DNA from: JACRIM01 sp964605185
GTDB taxonomy: Bacteria; Planctomycetota; Phycisphaerae; UBA1845; UTPLA1
Length of the DNA stretch: 64,000 nucleotides
Assembly (NCBI GenBank): GCA_964605185.1
Contig: CAZSBF010000001.1
Location: 62,001 to 126,000, forward strand
Direction of reading: 5' to 3'
Shown here piece after piece: positions 1-9,037 of the stretch. Within the stretch, counting starts at the first letter, position 1. Each line of letters begins with the position of its first letter. A program made the position numbers and the translations under genes. The notes under the pieces were generated by a model. That model did not search any database. It was given only the letters and a program-made list of their open reading frames with translations, and was not told the origin of the DNA.

Positions 1-1062
1 ACTCCCGGCGGACCGCCAAGCCTGACGATCCCCGTGACAAATGGGCAATGTCTGCTTATTCGAATCGGCGGCAATGGCAGCGCAACTGGAACGGGCACGC
101 TTGACGTAACTTGCATCCCAACCGGGCAAGGCGCTTGCTGCCACGTGGACCTTTCTTGCGAGTTGGCATTGGCCTCCGCATGCCTGGCACCGGGGGATCA
201 ATTCACGCCCGGCGTCTCCTGTGCAATCGCTTCCTGCTCCGTGCCCCCGCACGACAACTGTGCGAACGCCATCTTGCTTTCATCCGCCGGTCCCCACGTC
301 TTCAACACGAGCGGCGCAACGACCGACGGGCCGGCCGATACGCCAAGTCCGCCGTGCACCGTGGTCAATCAGGATGTGTGGTACCAATACACGGCAGCTT
401 GCACGGGTCAGCTTTCGGCTAGCCTCTGCAACGTGACGAATTACAACGCGGCGATTGTTATTTACGACGGCTGCAGTTGCTCGCCAACGCTGGGCGCGGT
501 GCTTGGCTGTGATAATGATTCCTGTGCCGTTGGCGGCGCAGCGCAGGTCACGGTCCCAGTGGTGATGGGGCAGTGCTATTTGATTCGCGTGGGCGGCGAA
601 GGTGCGACGTTTGGCTTGGGTGAGTTGTCGCTGAATTGCGTTCCGGATTCGGGAAACGTCAACGAGTGTGCGGGCGACGCAAATAACGATTGCGCGGTTG
701 ACCTGAACGACATCAGCGGATTTGTCGACGAATTGCTTGGGACTGTTGTTTCGCCTCCTTCTGGAGTATGTCGAGTTGATTTGTCGAATGACGGCGAACT
801 GGACGGTCGCGACATACAACCATTCGTGGAAAAGATGATCGGCACGAATACCTGCGCTTGCTGTCGCGGCGATATGAACAATGACGGGGTGCTGGATGGC
901 CGGGATTTGCAGGGCATGGTTGACGCCGTTCTTACTCCGCCACAACCATGCACAGCGAGCTATCGCGCTGCAGATGTGAACTTTGATGACATCGTGGATG
1001 TGCTCGATGCCGATGCGCTGGTGACCAGGCTCTTGAATGATCAAACCTGCGTAAACCCATAG
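1..1062 (+). CDS. Secreted repeat protein with C-terminal dockerin-like domains (5' end outside window)
   Basis: The frame is open from the first base, and the residues before the first Met match the later repeat unit, so the true start lies upstream. At least two copies of a Cys-rich beta-sandwich-like unit are visible; each ends in a G-Q-C-[YL]-L-I-R-[VI]-G-G strand and resembles pre-peptidase C-type domains. The last ~130 residues hold paired calcium loops of the type G-D-x-N-x-D-x-x-V-D-x-x-D, typical of dockerin type I. It is likely exported, but no signal peptide can be seen because the N-terminus is missing. Function unknown; a surface or extracellular structural role is inferred. It stands alone upstream of a tRNA gene. 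Confidence 0.75.
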   Translation, partial: TPGGPPSLTIPVTNGQCLLIRIGGNGSATGTGTLDVTCIPTGQGACCHVDLSCELALASACLAPGDQFTPGVSCAIASCSVPPHDNCANAILLSSAGPHVFNTSGATTDGPADTPSPPCTVVNQDVWYQYTAACTGQLSASLCNVTNYNAAIVIYDGCSCSPTLGAVLGCDNDSCAVGGAAQVTVPVVMGQCYLIRVGGEGATFGLGELSLNCVPDSGNVNECAGDANNDCAVDLNDISGFVDELLGTVVSPPSGVCRVDLSNDGELDGRDIQPFVEKMIGTNTCACCRGDMNNDGVLDGRDLQGMVDAVLTPPQPCTASYRAADVNFDDIVDVLDADALVTRLLNDQTCVNP

Positions 1063-1139
1063 CATCGCGTGTTTTTGATCGTTCCTGCGCCACCCTCCTT
1101 GACGCGCCGCCCTCCATCGAAAATGATACCCCTTCAGCC

Positions 1140-1211
1140 GCCGACATAGCTCAGCGGTAGAGCACCGCTTTCGTAAAGCGGGGGTCGTGGGTTCAAATCC
1201 CACTGTCGGCT
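1140..1211 (+). tRNA. tRNA-Thr (anticodon CGU)
   Basis: A complete cloverleaf can be drawn. The acceptor stem GCCGACA pairs with TGTCGGC at 1204-1210, the D arm is GCTC/GAGC, the anticodon stem CCGCT/AGCGG encloses the loop TTCGTAA, and the T arm GTGGG/CCCAC encloses TTCAAAT. The anticodon CGT reads the Thr codon ACG. CCA is not encoded. The 3' end is not duplicated elsewhere in the window, so there is no sign of tRNA-targeted integration. Confidence 0.96.
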
Positions 1212-1352
1212 GTCACGTCCACCGCTCCGTTAGCCCCGCTTCCGGATTCCGTATATCTTTCAATTGTGCGAGGGCAGGGGTCCCGCCTCAGTGGGTCCGC
1301 CGCAGCGGATCTTCGGCTTATCGAAGTCGCTTTTTCCCGACCTGGAGTCATT

Positions 1353-4300
1353 ATGACGAAGTCGTTGTGTCGAATCGTGGCAGTCGCGTTCTGCCTTTGT
1401 CTCACCAATTCCGTCCTGGCCGACCAGCGCCCCAACGCCGGCATGTTGCGGTATCCCGACGTGGGCAAGGACAGCATCGTCTTTGTCTATGCGAACGACA
1501 TCTGGACGGTGTCGCGCGACGGCGGCATGGCTACGCCGATGGCTAGCCCGCCTGGTGCCGAGCAGTTTCCGAAGTTCAGCCCCGACGGCTCACAGATCGC
1601 CTTCGTCGGCAACTACGACGGCAACAAAGATCTGTATGTCATGTCGGTAAACGGCGGAACGCCAATTCGCGCGACGTATCATCCGGATGTAGAGATGCTC
1701 TGCGACTGGACGCCCGACGGGCAACTGCTTTTCTATTCCAACCGCATGGCCGGCCTTCGACGGCAGACACAGCTCTTCACTATTCCCGCGACCGGCGGCC
1801 AGGCGACCAAGTTGCCCGTGCCCTACGGTGCGAACGGTGCCATCAGCGGCGACGGCAAGTGGCTCGCCTACACGCCGCACACCATCGACTTTCGAACGTG
1901 GAAGCGCTATCGCGGCGGTATGCAGACCGACATCTGGCTTTATGGCCTCAAAGACAACTCGTCGAAGAAAATCACCGACTGGGAGGGCACCGACTCACTC
2001 CCGATGTGGCAGGGCGGCGTAGTGTTCTACATGTCGGACGAGGGGCCGGAGCATCGCAACAACGTCTGGCGCTATGACCCCACCAACGGCAAGCGCGATC
2101 AAGTAACGAAGTTCGCCGACTTCGATGTGAAGTGGCCCTCCATCGGTCCGGGCCCCAAAGGAACCGGCGAAATCGTGTTTCAGATGGGTCCGGAGTTGCA
2201 TCTGCTGGACTGCGCCACGAAGCTGTCGCACCCGGTGAAGGTGACGATCCCCGGAGCCAAGCCGAAGATTCGCGCCCGCGAGTTTGACGCGGCGAAGTTC
2301 ATTCAGGCATGGGACATTTCGCCGACCGGAAAGCGCGCGATTGCCGAGGCCCGCGGCGACATCTGGACGCTGCCCGCCGAAAAAGGCTCCGCTCGCATTT
2401 TGGCGCGAACCAACGGCGTGGCCGAGCGCGATCCGATGTGGAGCCCGGACGGCCGGTGGATTTCGTATTTTTCCGACGAGACGGGTGAATACGAATTGTA
2501 CATCCGCCCCGCCGACGGCAAAGGGGACCCGACGAAGGACGACAAGAGTCGGGCCGAGCCGATGGCGCCGATTCGCCTGACGACCGATGGGACGTGCTAT
2601 CGCTTCAGCCCGATCTGGTCACCCGATTCGAAGTGGATCGTCTCGACCGACAAGGCCGGCGACATCTGGCTGACCGACGTCGCGAAGAAAGAGACAAAGA
2701 AGATCGACCGCGAGCCGTGGGCCAACCAGCCGCGATTCAACTGGTCGCATGATTCGAACTGGATCACTTATTCGAAGACAGGACCGAATCGCGTTTCGTC
2801 GATCTGGCTCTACAACGTGGAGAAGGGCGAGGCGAAGCAGGTCACCAGCGGGTTCTTCAACGACTTCATGCCGACGTTTGATCGCAAGGGTGATTACCTC
2901 TTCTATGGAAGCACGCGCGAATTCAGCAAGCCGATCTATGAGGACGTCGGGACGACGTTTATTTATGCCAACGCCGATCAGTTGATGGCGGTGCCGCTTC
3001 GCAAGGATGTGAAGTCGCCGCTCGCGCCCAAGAGCGACGAGGAAACACCAACATCACAGCCGGCCGACGCGACCAGCCAGCCGGCCTCGCAACCGGCGAG
3101 TCAACCCGCGTCACAGCCAACGTCCAAGCCGGACGAGAAGAAGAAACTCCTGATCGACCTCGACGGCTTCGAGCAGCGGGCCGTGGTCCTGCCGCCGAAG
3201 CGCGGGTCGTTCACGGCGATGGGAGTGACGCACGACGGCAAGTTGATCTACGTCCGCACCGCCGCCCGTGGCAGTGACGGCGAACCGGCGATCAAGCTCT
3301 TTGACCTGAACGACGACAAGAAAGAGGAAAAGACCGTCCTTGCGGAGATGCGATTCTTCACTCTTTCGGCCGACGGTAAGAAAATCGCCGTGCGAAAGGA
3401 CGACAAACTCGCCATTGTTGACGCCGCACCGGATCAGAAACTAGACAAACCAATCTCCCTCGACGCGATGAAGGTCGTCATTGACCCCAAGACCGAGTGG
3501 CGACAGCTCTTTGTCGAAGTCTGGCGGCTTCAGCGCGACTACTTCTACGTCAAGAACATGCACGGTGTCGATTGGCCGGGCATTCGCAATCGCTATGCCG
3601 AAATGCTGGAAGACTGTGCCAGCCGGGAAGATGTGAGCTATGTCATGGCCGAGATGATCTCGGAGCTGAACATTGGCCACACCTATTACAGCGGCGGCGA
3701 CGTCGAAGGCACGCCGCAGGCCGGCTTCGGAATGCTCGGCGCCGATTTCGCCTTGGAGGACGGCGCCTACCGTATCAAGCAGATTCGCCAGGGAGCAGCA
3801 TGGGATGCCGACGCCCGCGGACCGCTTTCGCAACCGGGTGTCGATGTGAAGGTTGGTGACTATATCCTCGCCGTCAATCGTGTCCCGGTGGACACAACCA
3901 AGGAAGTATGGGCCTCCTTTGCAGGGCTCGGCGGAAAAACGATCACGCTTACCGTCAATGCCAAGCCGAAGCTCGACAACGACGCACGCGATGTGCTCAT
4001 TGAGACAATTTCCGATGAGAGCGGTATCCGCTTCCGCGATTGGATCGAGCACAACCGCAAATACGTCGAGGACAAAACGGAAGGCAAGGTCGGATACATC
4101 TACGTTCCCAATACCGGAATCGACGGGCAGAACGAACTATTCCGACAGTTCTACGGCCAATTGGACAAGCAAGCCCTCATCGTCGACGAACGATGGAATG
4201 GCGGCGGTCAGATTCCGACGCGCTTCATCGAGTTGCTGAATCGGCCCACGACGAACTACTGGGCGCGCCGCGATGGCAACGATTGGCCGTGGCCGCCCGA

Positions 4301-4712
4301 TTCGCATCAGGGGCCGAAGTGCATGTTGATTAACGGCCTGGCCGGCTCGGGCGGCGATGCCTTCCCGGCCTATTTCCGACGGGCCAAGCTCGGCAAGCTC
4401 ATCGGCATGAGAACATGGGGCGGACTCGTCGGCATCAGCGGAAACCCAGACCTCGTGGATGGCGGCTCAACCACGGTGCCCACCTTCGGCTATTACGAAA
4501 TGGATGGGACATGGGGCATCGAAGGACACGGCGTTGATCCCGACATCGAAGTTGTCGATGACCCGGCCAAGATGGTCGGCGGCGGAGACCCCCAGCTCGA
4601 CTATGCGATTCAGCACATGCTGACCGAGATACGCGAACATCCCTACGTCGCGCCGAAGCGACCGGCCGACCCGGATCGCCGTGGCATGGGCATCCGCGAC
4701 GAGGACAAGTAG
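1353..4712 (+). CDS. Tricorn-type S41 peptidase
   Basis: 1119 residues. ATG 1353 is chosen because GGAG lies a few bases upstream and a signal peptide ending near ADQ follows. Order of parts: signal peptide; a long N-terminal region of WD40/PD40-like strands (S-P-D-G, W-S-P-D motifs) forming propellers; a Ser/Gln/Pro/Ala linker at residues ~567-590; a helical core; a PDZ-like domain; and the S41 catalytic domain. By analogy with tricorn, His776 (in GHTYY), Ser999 (in AGSGGDAFP) and Glu1057 (in IEGHGV) form the active site. The residue before His is Gly, where archaeal tricorn has Ser. It probably degrades peptides in the periplasm. Monocistronic. Confidence 0.93.
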   Translation: MTKSLCRIVAVAFCLCLTNSVLADQRPNAGMLRYPDVGKDSIVFVYANDIWTVSRDGGMATPMASPPGAEQFPKFSPDGSQIAFVGNYDGNKDLYVMSVNGGTPIRATYHPDVEMLCDWTPDGQLLFYSNRMAGLRRQTQLFTIPATGGQATKLPVPYGANGAISGDGKWLAYTPHTIDFRTWKRYRGGMQTDIWLYGLKDNSSKKITDWEGTDSLPMWQGGVVFYMSDEGPEHRNNVWRYDPTNGKRDQVTKFADFDVKWPSIGPGPKGTGEIVFQMGPELHLLDCATKLSHPVKVTIPGAKPKIRAREFDAAKFIQAWDISPTGKRAIAEARGDIWTLPAEKGSARILARTNGVAERDPMWSPDGRWISYFSDETGEYELYIRPADGKGDPTKDDKSRAEPMAPIRLTTDGTCYRFSPIWSPDSKWIVSTDKAGDIWLTDVAKKETKKIDREPWANQPRFNWSHDSNWITYSKTGPNRVSSIWLYNVEKGEAKQVTSGFFNDFMPTFDRKGDYLFYGSTREFSKPIYEDVGTTFIYANADQLMAVPLRKDVKSPLAPKSDEETPTSQPADATSQPASQPASQPASQPTSKPDEKKKLLIDLDGFEQRAVVLPPKRGSFTAMGVTHDGKLIYVRTAARGSDGEPAIKLFDLNDDKKEEKTVLAEMRFFTLSADGKKIAVRKDDKLAIVDAAPDQKLDKPISLDAMKVVIDPKTEWRQLFVEVWRLQRDYFYVKNMHGVDWPGIRNRYAEMLEDCASREDVSYVMAEMISELNIGHTYYSGGDVEGTPQAGFGMLGADFALEDGAYRIKQIRQGAAWDADARGPLSQPGVDVKVGDYILAVNRVPVDTTKEVWASFAGLGGKTITLTVNAKPKLDNDARDVLIETISDESGIRFRDWIEHNRKYVEDKTEGKVGYIYVPNTGIDGQNELFRQFYGQLDKQALIVDERWNGGGQIPTRFIELLNRPTTNYWARRDGNDWPWPPDSHQGPKCMLINGLAGSGGDAFPAYFRRAKLGKLIGMRTWGGLVGISGNPDLVDGGSTTVPTFGYYEMDGTWGIEGHGVDPDIEVVDDPAKMVGGGDPQLDYAIQHMLTEIREHPYVAPKRPADPDRRGMGIRDEDK
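3051..3131 (+). repeat. Low-complexity Ser-Gln-Pro-Ala linker
   Basis: Short in-frame DNA repeat inside the tricorn gene encoding tandem S-Q-P-A units (for example PASQPASQPASQPTS). It probably forms a flexible, disordered linker between the propeller and the protease part, and its copy number is likely to vary between strains. Confidence 0.8.
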
Positions 4713-4773
4713 GCTTTCCTGGCACTCGGCGGATACGCACAGTCCAGTAAGGAGTGCGTCTCCGCTTCGTTTT

Positions 4774-4814
4774 GCCGCGCGATATGGCCCGAAATCGCGG
4801 CGCACGCCATTTTT
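4774..4814 (+). terminator. Possible intrinsic terminator after the tricorn gene
   Basis: GCCGCG at 4774-4779 can pair with CGCGGC at 4796-4801, followed eight bases later by a TTTTT run at 4810-4814. The stem is short and the T run is not immediately adjacent, so this is tentative. Confidence 0.35.
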
Positions 4815-4960
4815 ACACCCGGGTTTCTTGAATGCTGAGCCCCCTCGCGCGTAAAATGACCAGATAGTCGGGTGAAAGAAGTCCGCTAATCCTTCTGTGA
4901 AAGCAGCGCTCTCCGTTCACCTATTTCCCACAACGCGGGTGCGCCGCGTAGGTTCTCCAC

Positions 4961-6124
4961 ATGCGCTATTGGCTGGCATCGTTTCTGGTCATTCTCTCGG
5001 CGCGCGCAGTGTCTGCGCAGGTGATTTACACCACACCGTTTGAAAGCCCGGTGTTTGTGAATGGCAATCTGCTGGGGCAGGACGGCTGGACGTCAACGGA
5101 TTCTCCGGCAACGCCGGGCCTTGCGCTGATTCAAAATACCGTTTTTGAAAGCGGTGCCCGCGCGGTGAAGATTGACGCCGCTGCGGGATTCATGGCCCAT
5201 TGGTGGTGGAAACCGCTAAACGCGACCATGCCGATCGGCGCCTCCACGGTCGCACAAATTTCGTGGGACATGTACCTCGACACGACCGCGCCGGCCAGCG
5301 CCGCATGGGGCGTCGACGTCTATGACAACAGCGTCCCGGTCTCGCGTCGCATTAGCGCCATTGTCGTGGACAACCTGAACCAGGTTCTCATGTGGGACGG
5401 CTTTACCTTCATAAACACCGGCGCCACAGTGACGAGAAATGCATGGCACACCTATCGCATCGACTTGAATTATGGTACGCCGCTAAGGGCGAACCTGTTT
5501 GTGGACGGTCAGATCATTGCACAAGGAGTATTGCTCGAACCCGGCATCACCATGACCATCGCCGATGTGGACCTCTATCACGTTGATGGTGGCGGTGCGG
5601 ACAAGGGGTACTACGACAACCTCTTCATCGCGGCATTGCTTGACTCCGACGGGGATGGATTCGCTGACGGTGACGACACCTGCCCCGCAACGGCGCCCGA
5701 AGCGCCCGTCGACTCGATGGGTTGCTCGCTTCGCGACGATGATGACGACGGAGTTCGCGACGACTTCGACCTGTGCCCCAATACACCGACCTGCGCCACG
5801 GTGAATGGTTCAGGTTGCCCCAGTGATGCCGATTCCGATGGAGCACTCAACGGCTGCGACAACTGCATTGCGACGGCGAACGCGGATCAGGCCGATGCGG
5901 ATCGGGATGGCATGGGAGATGTATGCGACCCCTGTCCGACGCGGTCTCCCGGTGACGCCAACGGAGACGAATCCGTTGATGGGCGGGATGTCGAACGGTT
6001 TATCGATGCCTTCTTAGGAACACCGGTAAGCCCGGACGACGTTTGTGCCTGCGACTTTGACCAAGATAAGTTCGTGAACGTGTTGGATCTGCCGCCCTTT
6101 GTTAGCACTTTGCTCGGCCCTTAA
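4961..6124 (+). CDS. Secreted protein with lectin-like domain, TSP3 calcium repeats and dockerin-like C-terminus
   Basis: 387 residues with a clean signal peptide (cleavage near AVSAQ). Residues ~20-225 look like a concanavalin/LamG-type jelly-roll domain (alternating strands, W-D-M-Y-L-D, Y-Y-D-N-L). Residues ~226-325 carry thrombospondin type 3-like Asp-rich calcium repeats (D-S-D-G-D-G, D-x-C-P). The last ~60 residues contain two dockerin-like loops. Probably an extracellular or surface-bound calcium-stabilised protein; ligand unknown. It stands alone, 248 bases after the tricorn gene. Confidence 0.8.
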   Translation: MRYWLASFLVILSARAVSAQVIYTTPFESPVFVNGNLLGQDGWTSTDSPATPGLALIQNTVFESGARAVKIDAAAGFMAHWWWKPLNATMPIGASTVAQISWDMYLDTTAPASAAWGVDVYDNSVPVSRRISAIVVDNLNQVLMWDGFTFINTGATVTRNAWHTYRIDLNYGTPLRANLFVDGQIIAQGVLLEPGITMTIADVDLYHVDGGGADKGYYDNLFIAALLDSDGDGFADGDDTCPATAPEAPVDSMGCSLRDDDDDGVRDDFDLCPNTPTCATVNGSGCPSDADSDGALNGCDNCIATANADQADADRDGMGDVCDPCPTRSPGDANGDESVDGRDVERFIDAFLGTPVSPDDVCACDFDQDKFVNVLDLPPFVSTLLGP

Positions 6125-6456
6125 GCCGCCGCCAAACGCGACCGAGTTTCTCTCCACGGTGCAGCATTTCTTGTTCCGCCCGCTGGTGCCGTACACGCCC
6201 TCCCCAATCCGGCAAGTTCCGATATTTATCAGTTCGGCGAAGCAGCGATGCGCCGACGTGGATCTGTCAGCTCGATTTCTAAGATAACGAACATAACTCT
6301 TTACAAAATAAGCCGTTATGTAACTCGTGAGCCGCACCGGATCGGCCGATGAGAGTGGGACGGCGTGAGCCAATGGGAATGGCCAACCTGTGAAAAGGCT
6401 GTAAACTACATGGTTCGCCGAAACGTAAAGTCCTTTGAGATTCCTCTCCGGAGCGG
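6125..6456. other. Intergenic region upstream of the carbamoyltransferase operon
   Basis: No convincing gene. It contains an A/T-rich stretch at about 6280-6325 with an inverted repeat ACATAAC (6291-6297) / GTTATGT (6315-6321) that spans a TTTACA hexamer. This is the likely promoter/operator region for the downstream operon, but no good -10 box could be assigned. Confidence 0.4.
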
Positions 6457-8301
6457 ATGGAAGGCATGAACATACTCGGAATTTCCGCGTTCTATCACGA
6501 CAGCGCTGCGTGCCTCGTGCAGGACGGCCGTCTGGTCGCCGCCGCACAGGAGGAGCGCTTCACGCGCATCAAGCATGACTATCGTTTCCCTCAGCATGCG
6601 ATCGACTATTGCCTGAAGGAAGGCAAGATCAGTGCCAAGGATCTGAACTTCGTCGCCTTCTACGACAAACCGCTGATCAAGTTCGAACGCCTGCTTGAGA
6701 CGTATCTCGCATTTGCACCCTCCGGCTTCAAAAGCTTCATGGAGGCCATGCCGCTCTGGATGAAGCAGAAGCTGCACCTGCCGCGCGAAATGGATCGCGG
6801 CTTACATGGTCAATACAAAGGTCGCTTCGTCTTTACCGAGCACCACGAATCGCACGCGGCCAGCGCCTTCTTCCCCTCGCCCTTTGAAGAGGCCGCCATC
6901 CTGACGCTCGACGGCGTCGGCGAATGGGCCACGGCAAGTTACGGCTACGGCCAGGGAAACAAGATTCACATCTCGCACGAAATGCACTTCCCGCATTCGC
7001 TCGGCTTGCTCTACACCGCATTCACCTATTACTGCGGGTTTAAGCCGAACTCGGGCGAATACAAGCTCATGGGCCTTGCCCCCTACGGCGAGCCGAAGTA
7101 TCGCGATCTAATCATGAAGGAAATCATGGACATCAAGCCGGATGGCTCCATCTGGATGAACATGAAATACTTCAACTATTGCCAGGGCCTCACGATGACC
7201 AGCGAGGCCTTCCACGATCTCTTCGGCGGACCGCCCCGACCGGCCGAGTCGAAGATGACGCAGCGCGAAATGGACATCGCCGCGTCAATTCAATGGGTCA
7301 CCGAAGAAATCATGCTTCGGGCCTCGAATCATGTTCACAAGGAAACCGGCTCGAAAAATCTCGTGCTGGCCGGCGGTGTCGCGCTCAATTGCGTCGGCAA
7401 TGGCCGCATCCTTCGCGAAGGACCATTCGAGAACATCTGGATTCAGCCGGCCGCCGGAGATGCAGGCGGCGCCCTCGGCGCGGCCCTCTTCGTTTGGTAT
7501 CAATTGCTCAACAATCAGCGAACGCCGGTGCGCGATCTCGATTCGCAACAGGGTTCATTGCTCGGCCCGGCATTTACAAACGAAGAGACAAAGCGATTCC
7601 TCGACCGCGTCGGAGCGAAATATCACTTTTACGAGAGCGAAGACGATGTGGTCGACAAGATCGCCGAGGCCATCAGCTCCGAAAAGGTGATCGGACACAG
7701 CGCCGGGCGAATGGAGTTCGGTCCGCGTGCCCTGGGCTGCCGGTCGATCATCGGCGACGCCCGCTCGCCGAAAATGCAGACGATCATGAACGTCAAGGTC
7801 AAGTTCCGCGAGTCGTTCCGGCCCTTTGCGCCGTGCGTCCTTCGCGAGGACGTGCACAACTTTTTCGACATGCGCCCGAATGAGGACAGCCCCTACATGC
7901 TCCTCGTCGCACCGGTCAAAGAGGATAAGCGCCTCCCGATCAACGGCGATCAGGATCTCTTCGGCATCGACAAACTCAATCAACTGCGGTCGGTCGTTCC
8001 GGCGATCACGCACGTCGATTATTCGGCCCGCGTGCAGACCGTGGACCCGAAGCGCCACCCGCGCATGTATCGGATCATGAAGCGCTTCAAAGATAAGACG
8101 GGCTGCCCGGTCGTGATCAACACCAGCTTCAACGTGCGGAGTGAGCCGATCGTTTGCACGCCGGAAGACGCCTATCGCTGCTTCATGGCGTGCAACATGG
8201 ACGTGCTCGTGGTTGAAAACTTTATCATGTACAAGGACGAACAGCCGAAGGTCGACCCCGAGAAGGTGGCCGAGTACCTGGCGCAGTTCCAACTGGATTA
8301 A
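6457..8301 (+). CDS. NodU/CmcH-family carbamoyltransferase
   Basis: Up to 614 residues. The family N-terminus M-N-I-L-G-I-S-A-x-x-H-D-S-A-A starts at ATG 6466, so that codon is an alternative start; GGAG at 6450-6453 is 3 bases from ATG 6457 and 12 from 6466. The N-terminal ASKHA-fold domain has the metal-binding HESHAASAF motif near residue 130; the C-terminal YrdC-like domain contains GRMEFGPRALGCRSI and the V-I-N-T-S-F-N strand. The family moves a carbamoyl group from carbamoyl phosphate onto a hydroxyl of a sugar or small molecule. It leads a tight operon with SxtJ-like and DUF5989 genes, a linkage seen in many bacteria and in the saxitoxin cluster. The substrate is not evident. Confidence 0.92.
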   Translation: MEGMNILGISAFYHDSAACLVQDGRLVAAAQEERFTRIKHDYRFPQHAIDYCLKEGKISAKDLNFVAFYDKPLIKFERLLETYLAFAPSGFKSFMEAMPLWMKQKLHLPREMDRGLHGQYKGRFVFTEHHESHAASAFFPSPFEEAAILTLDGVGEWATASYGYGQGNKIHISHEMHFPHSLGLLYTAFTYYCGFKPNSGEYKLMGLAPYGEPKYRDLIMKEIMDIKPDGSIWMNMKYFNYCQGLTMTSEAFHDLFGGPPRPAESKMTQREMDIAASIQWVTEEIMLRASNHVHKETGSKNLVLAGGVALNCVGNGRILREGPFENIWIQPAAGDAGGALGAALFVWYQLLNNQRTPVRDLDSQQGSLLGPAFTNEETKRFLDRVGAKYHFYESEDDVVDKIAEAISSEKVIGHSAGRMEFGPRALGCRSIIGDARSPKMQTIMNVKVKFRESFRPFAPCVLREDVHNFFDMRPNEDSPYMLLVAPVKEDKRLPINGDQDLFGIDKLNQLRSVVPAITHVDYSARVQTVDPKRHPRMYRIMKRFKDKTGCPVVINTSFNVRSEPIVCTPEDAYRCFMACNMDVLVVENFIMYKDEQPKVDPEKVAEYLAQFQLD

Positions 8302-8304
8302 CCC

Positions 8305-8748
8305 ATGGCATTTGTCAGCATTGATTACAACCCGCCGCCGCGGACCCTGCGGAACTTCGGCTTCATCGGCCTCGTTGCCTTTGGAACCTTGGCGGCCTTG
8401 TTGCACAATCAAATTTGGCCGTTTGCAACGTTTCCGGCCGGTGCGGTAAAGGCAACAACCTACACGCTCGGCGGACTCGCCGCGTATTGCGGACTCTTCG
8501 CCGTCGTCGCTCCGGTAGCCCTGCGGTGGCTCTATATCTTCCTGACGGTTGTCAGCTTCCCCATTGGCTTCGTGATGTCCTATGTCGTGGTGTCGATCAT
8601 GTTCTTCCTGATCATCACGCCGATCGGCTTGTTCATGCGGATGATCGGACGCGACGCCTTGCGATTGAAGTTCAATCCGCAGGCCACGACCCATTGGATT
8701 CCGCGAAACCCGCCGGCAACGATCAAACGCTATTTCCGACAGTTCTAA
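8305..8748 (+). CDS. SxtJ-family membrane protein
   Basis: 147 residues, 3 bases after the carbamoyltransferase stop. Three to four hydrophobic segments fall within residues ~20-115, followed by a basic amphipathic C-terminal tail ending R-Y-F-R-Q-F. The family is named for SxtJ of the saxitoxin cluster, has no settled function, and nearly always sits beside a carbamoyltransferase. A role in anchoring or assisting carbamoyl transfer at the membrane is inferred from context only. Confidence 0.85.
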   Translation: MAFVSIDYNPPPRTLRNFGFIGLVAFGTLAALLHNQIWPFATFPAGAVKATTYTLGGLAAYCGLFAVVAPVALRWLYIFLTVVSFPIGFVMSYVVVSIMFFLIITPIGLFMRMIGRDALRLKFNPQATTHWIPRNPPATIKRYFRQF

Positions 8749-8766
8749 TTCGAGGACGATTCGACC

Positions 8767-9003
8767 ATGAGCGCGGCAAACAACCCCAACGACAAGAAGA
8801 ACCTCCCGACGCCCAGCGACCATAACGACTTCATGAATCACGCCGGCGGTGACCGCACCGGCCTGGCAGCAGAGTTCCTCGACTTTCTGAAGCACAATAA
8901 GAAATGGTGGCTGCTACCGATCCTTCTCGCGATGGTCGGCATCGGCGTGCTGATCGCCCTTGGCACCACCGGCGCGGCCCCGTTCATCTATCCCCTGTTC
9001 TAA
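8767..9003 (+). CDS. DUF5989 family small membrane protein
   Basis: 78 residues. A hydrophilic N-terminal half is followed by the family hallmark: a K-K-W-W-L-L-P-I motif entering one transmembrane helix and ending A-P-F-I-Y-P-L-F at the very C-terminus. It lies 18 bases after sxtJ with an acceptable ribosome site, so it is part of the same operon. Function unknown; always found with carbamoyltransferase and SxtJ. Confidence 0.85.
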   Translation: MSAANNPNDKKNLPTPSDHNDFMNHAGGDRTGLAAEFLDFLKHNKKWWLLPILLAMVGIGVLIALGTTGAAPFIYPLF

Positions 9004-9037
9004 GCGGCGTCCGGCACGACGGCGCAGGCAGTTCACG

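Noticed and set aside
280..1203. 307-codon minus-strand frame covering the tRNA gene
   Set aside because: Its start lies within the tRNA-Thr gene and it is antisense to a clear dockerin protein.
7179..7883. 234-codon frame inside the carbamoyltransferase gene
   Set aside because: Frame-shifted shadow, Arg-rich and without family features.
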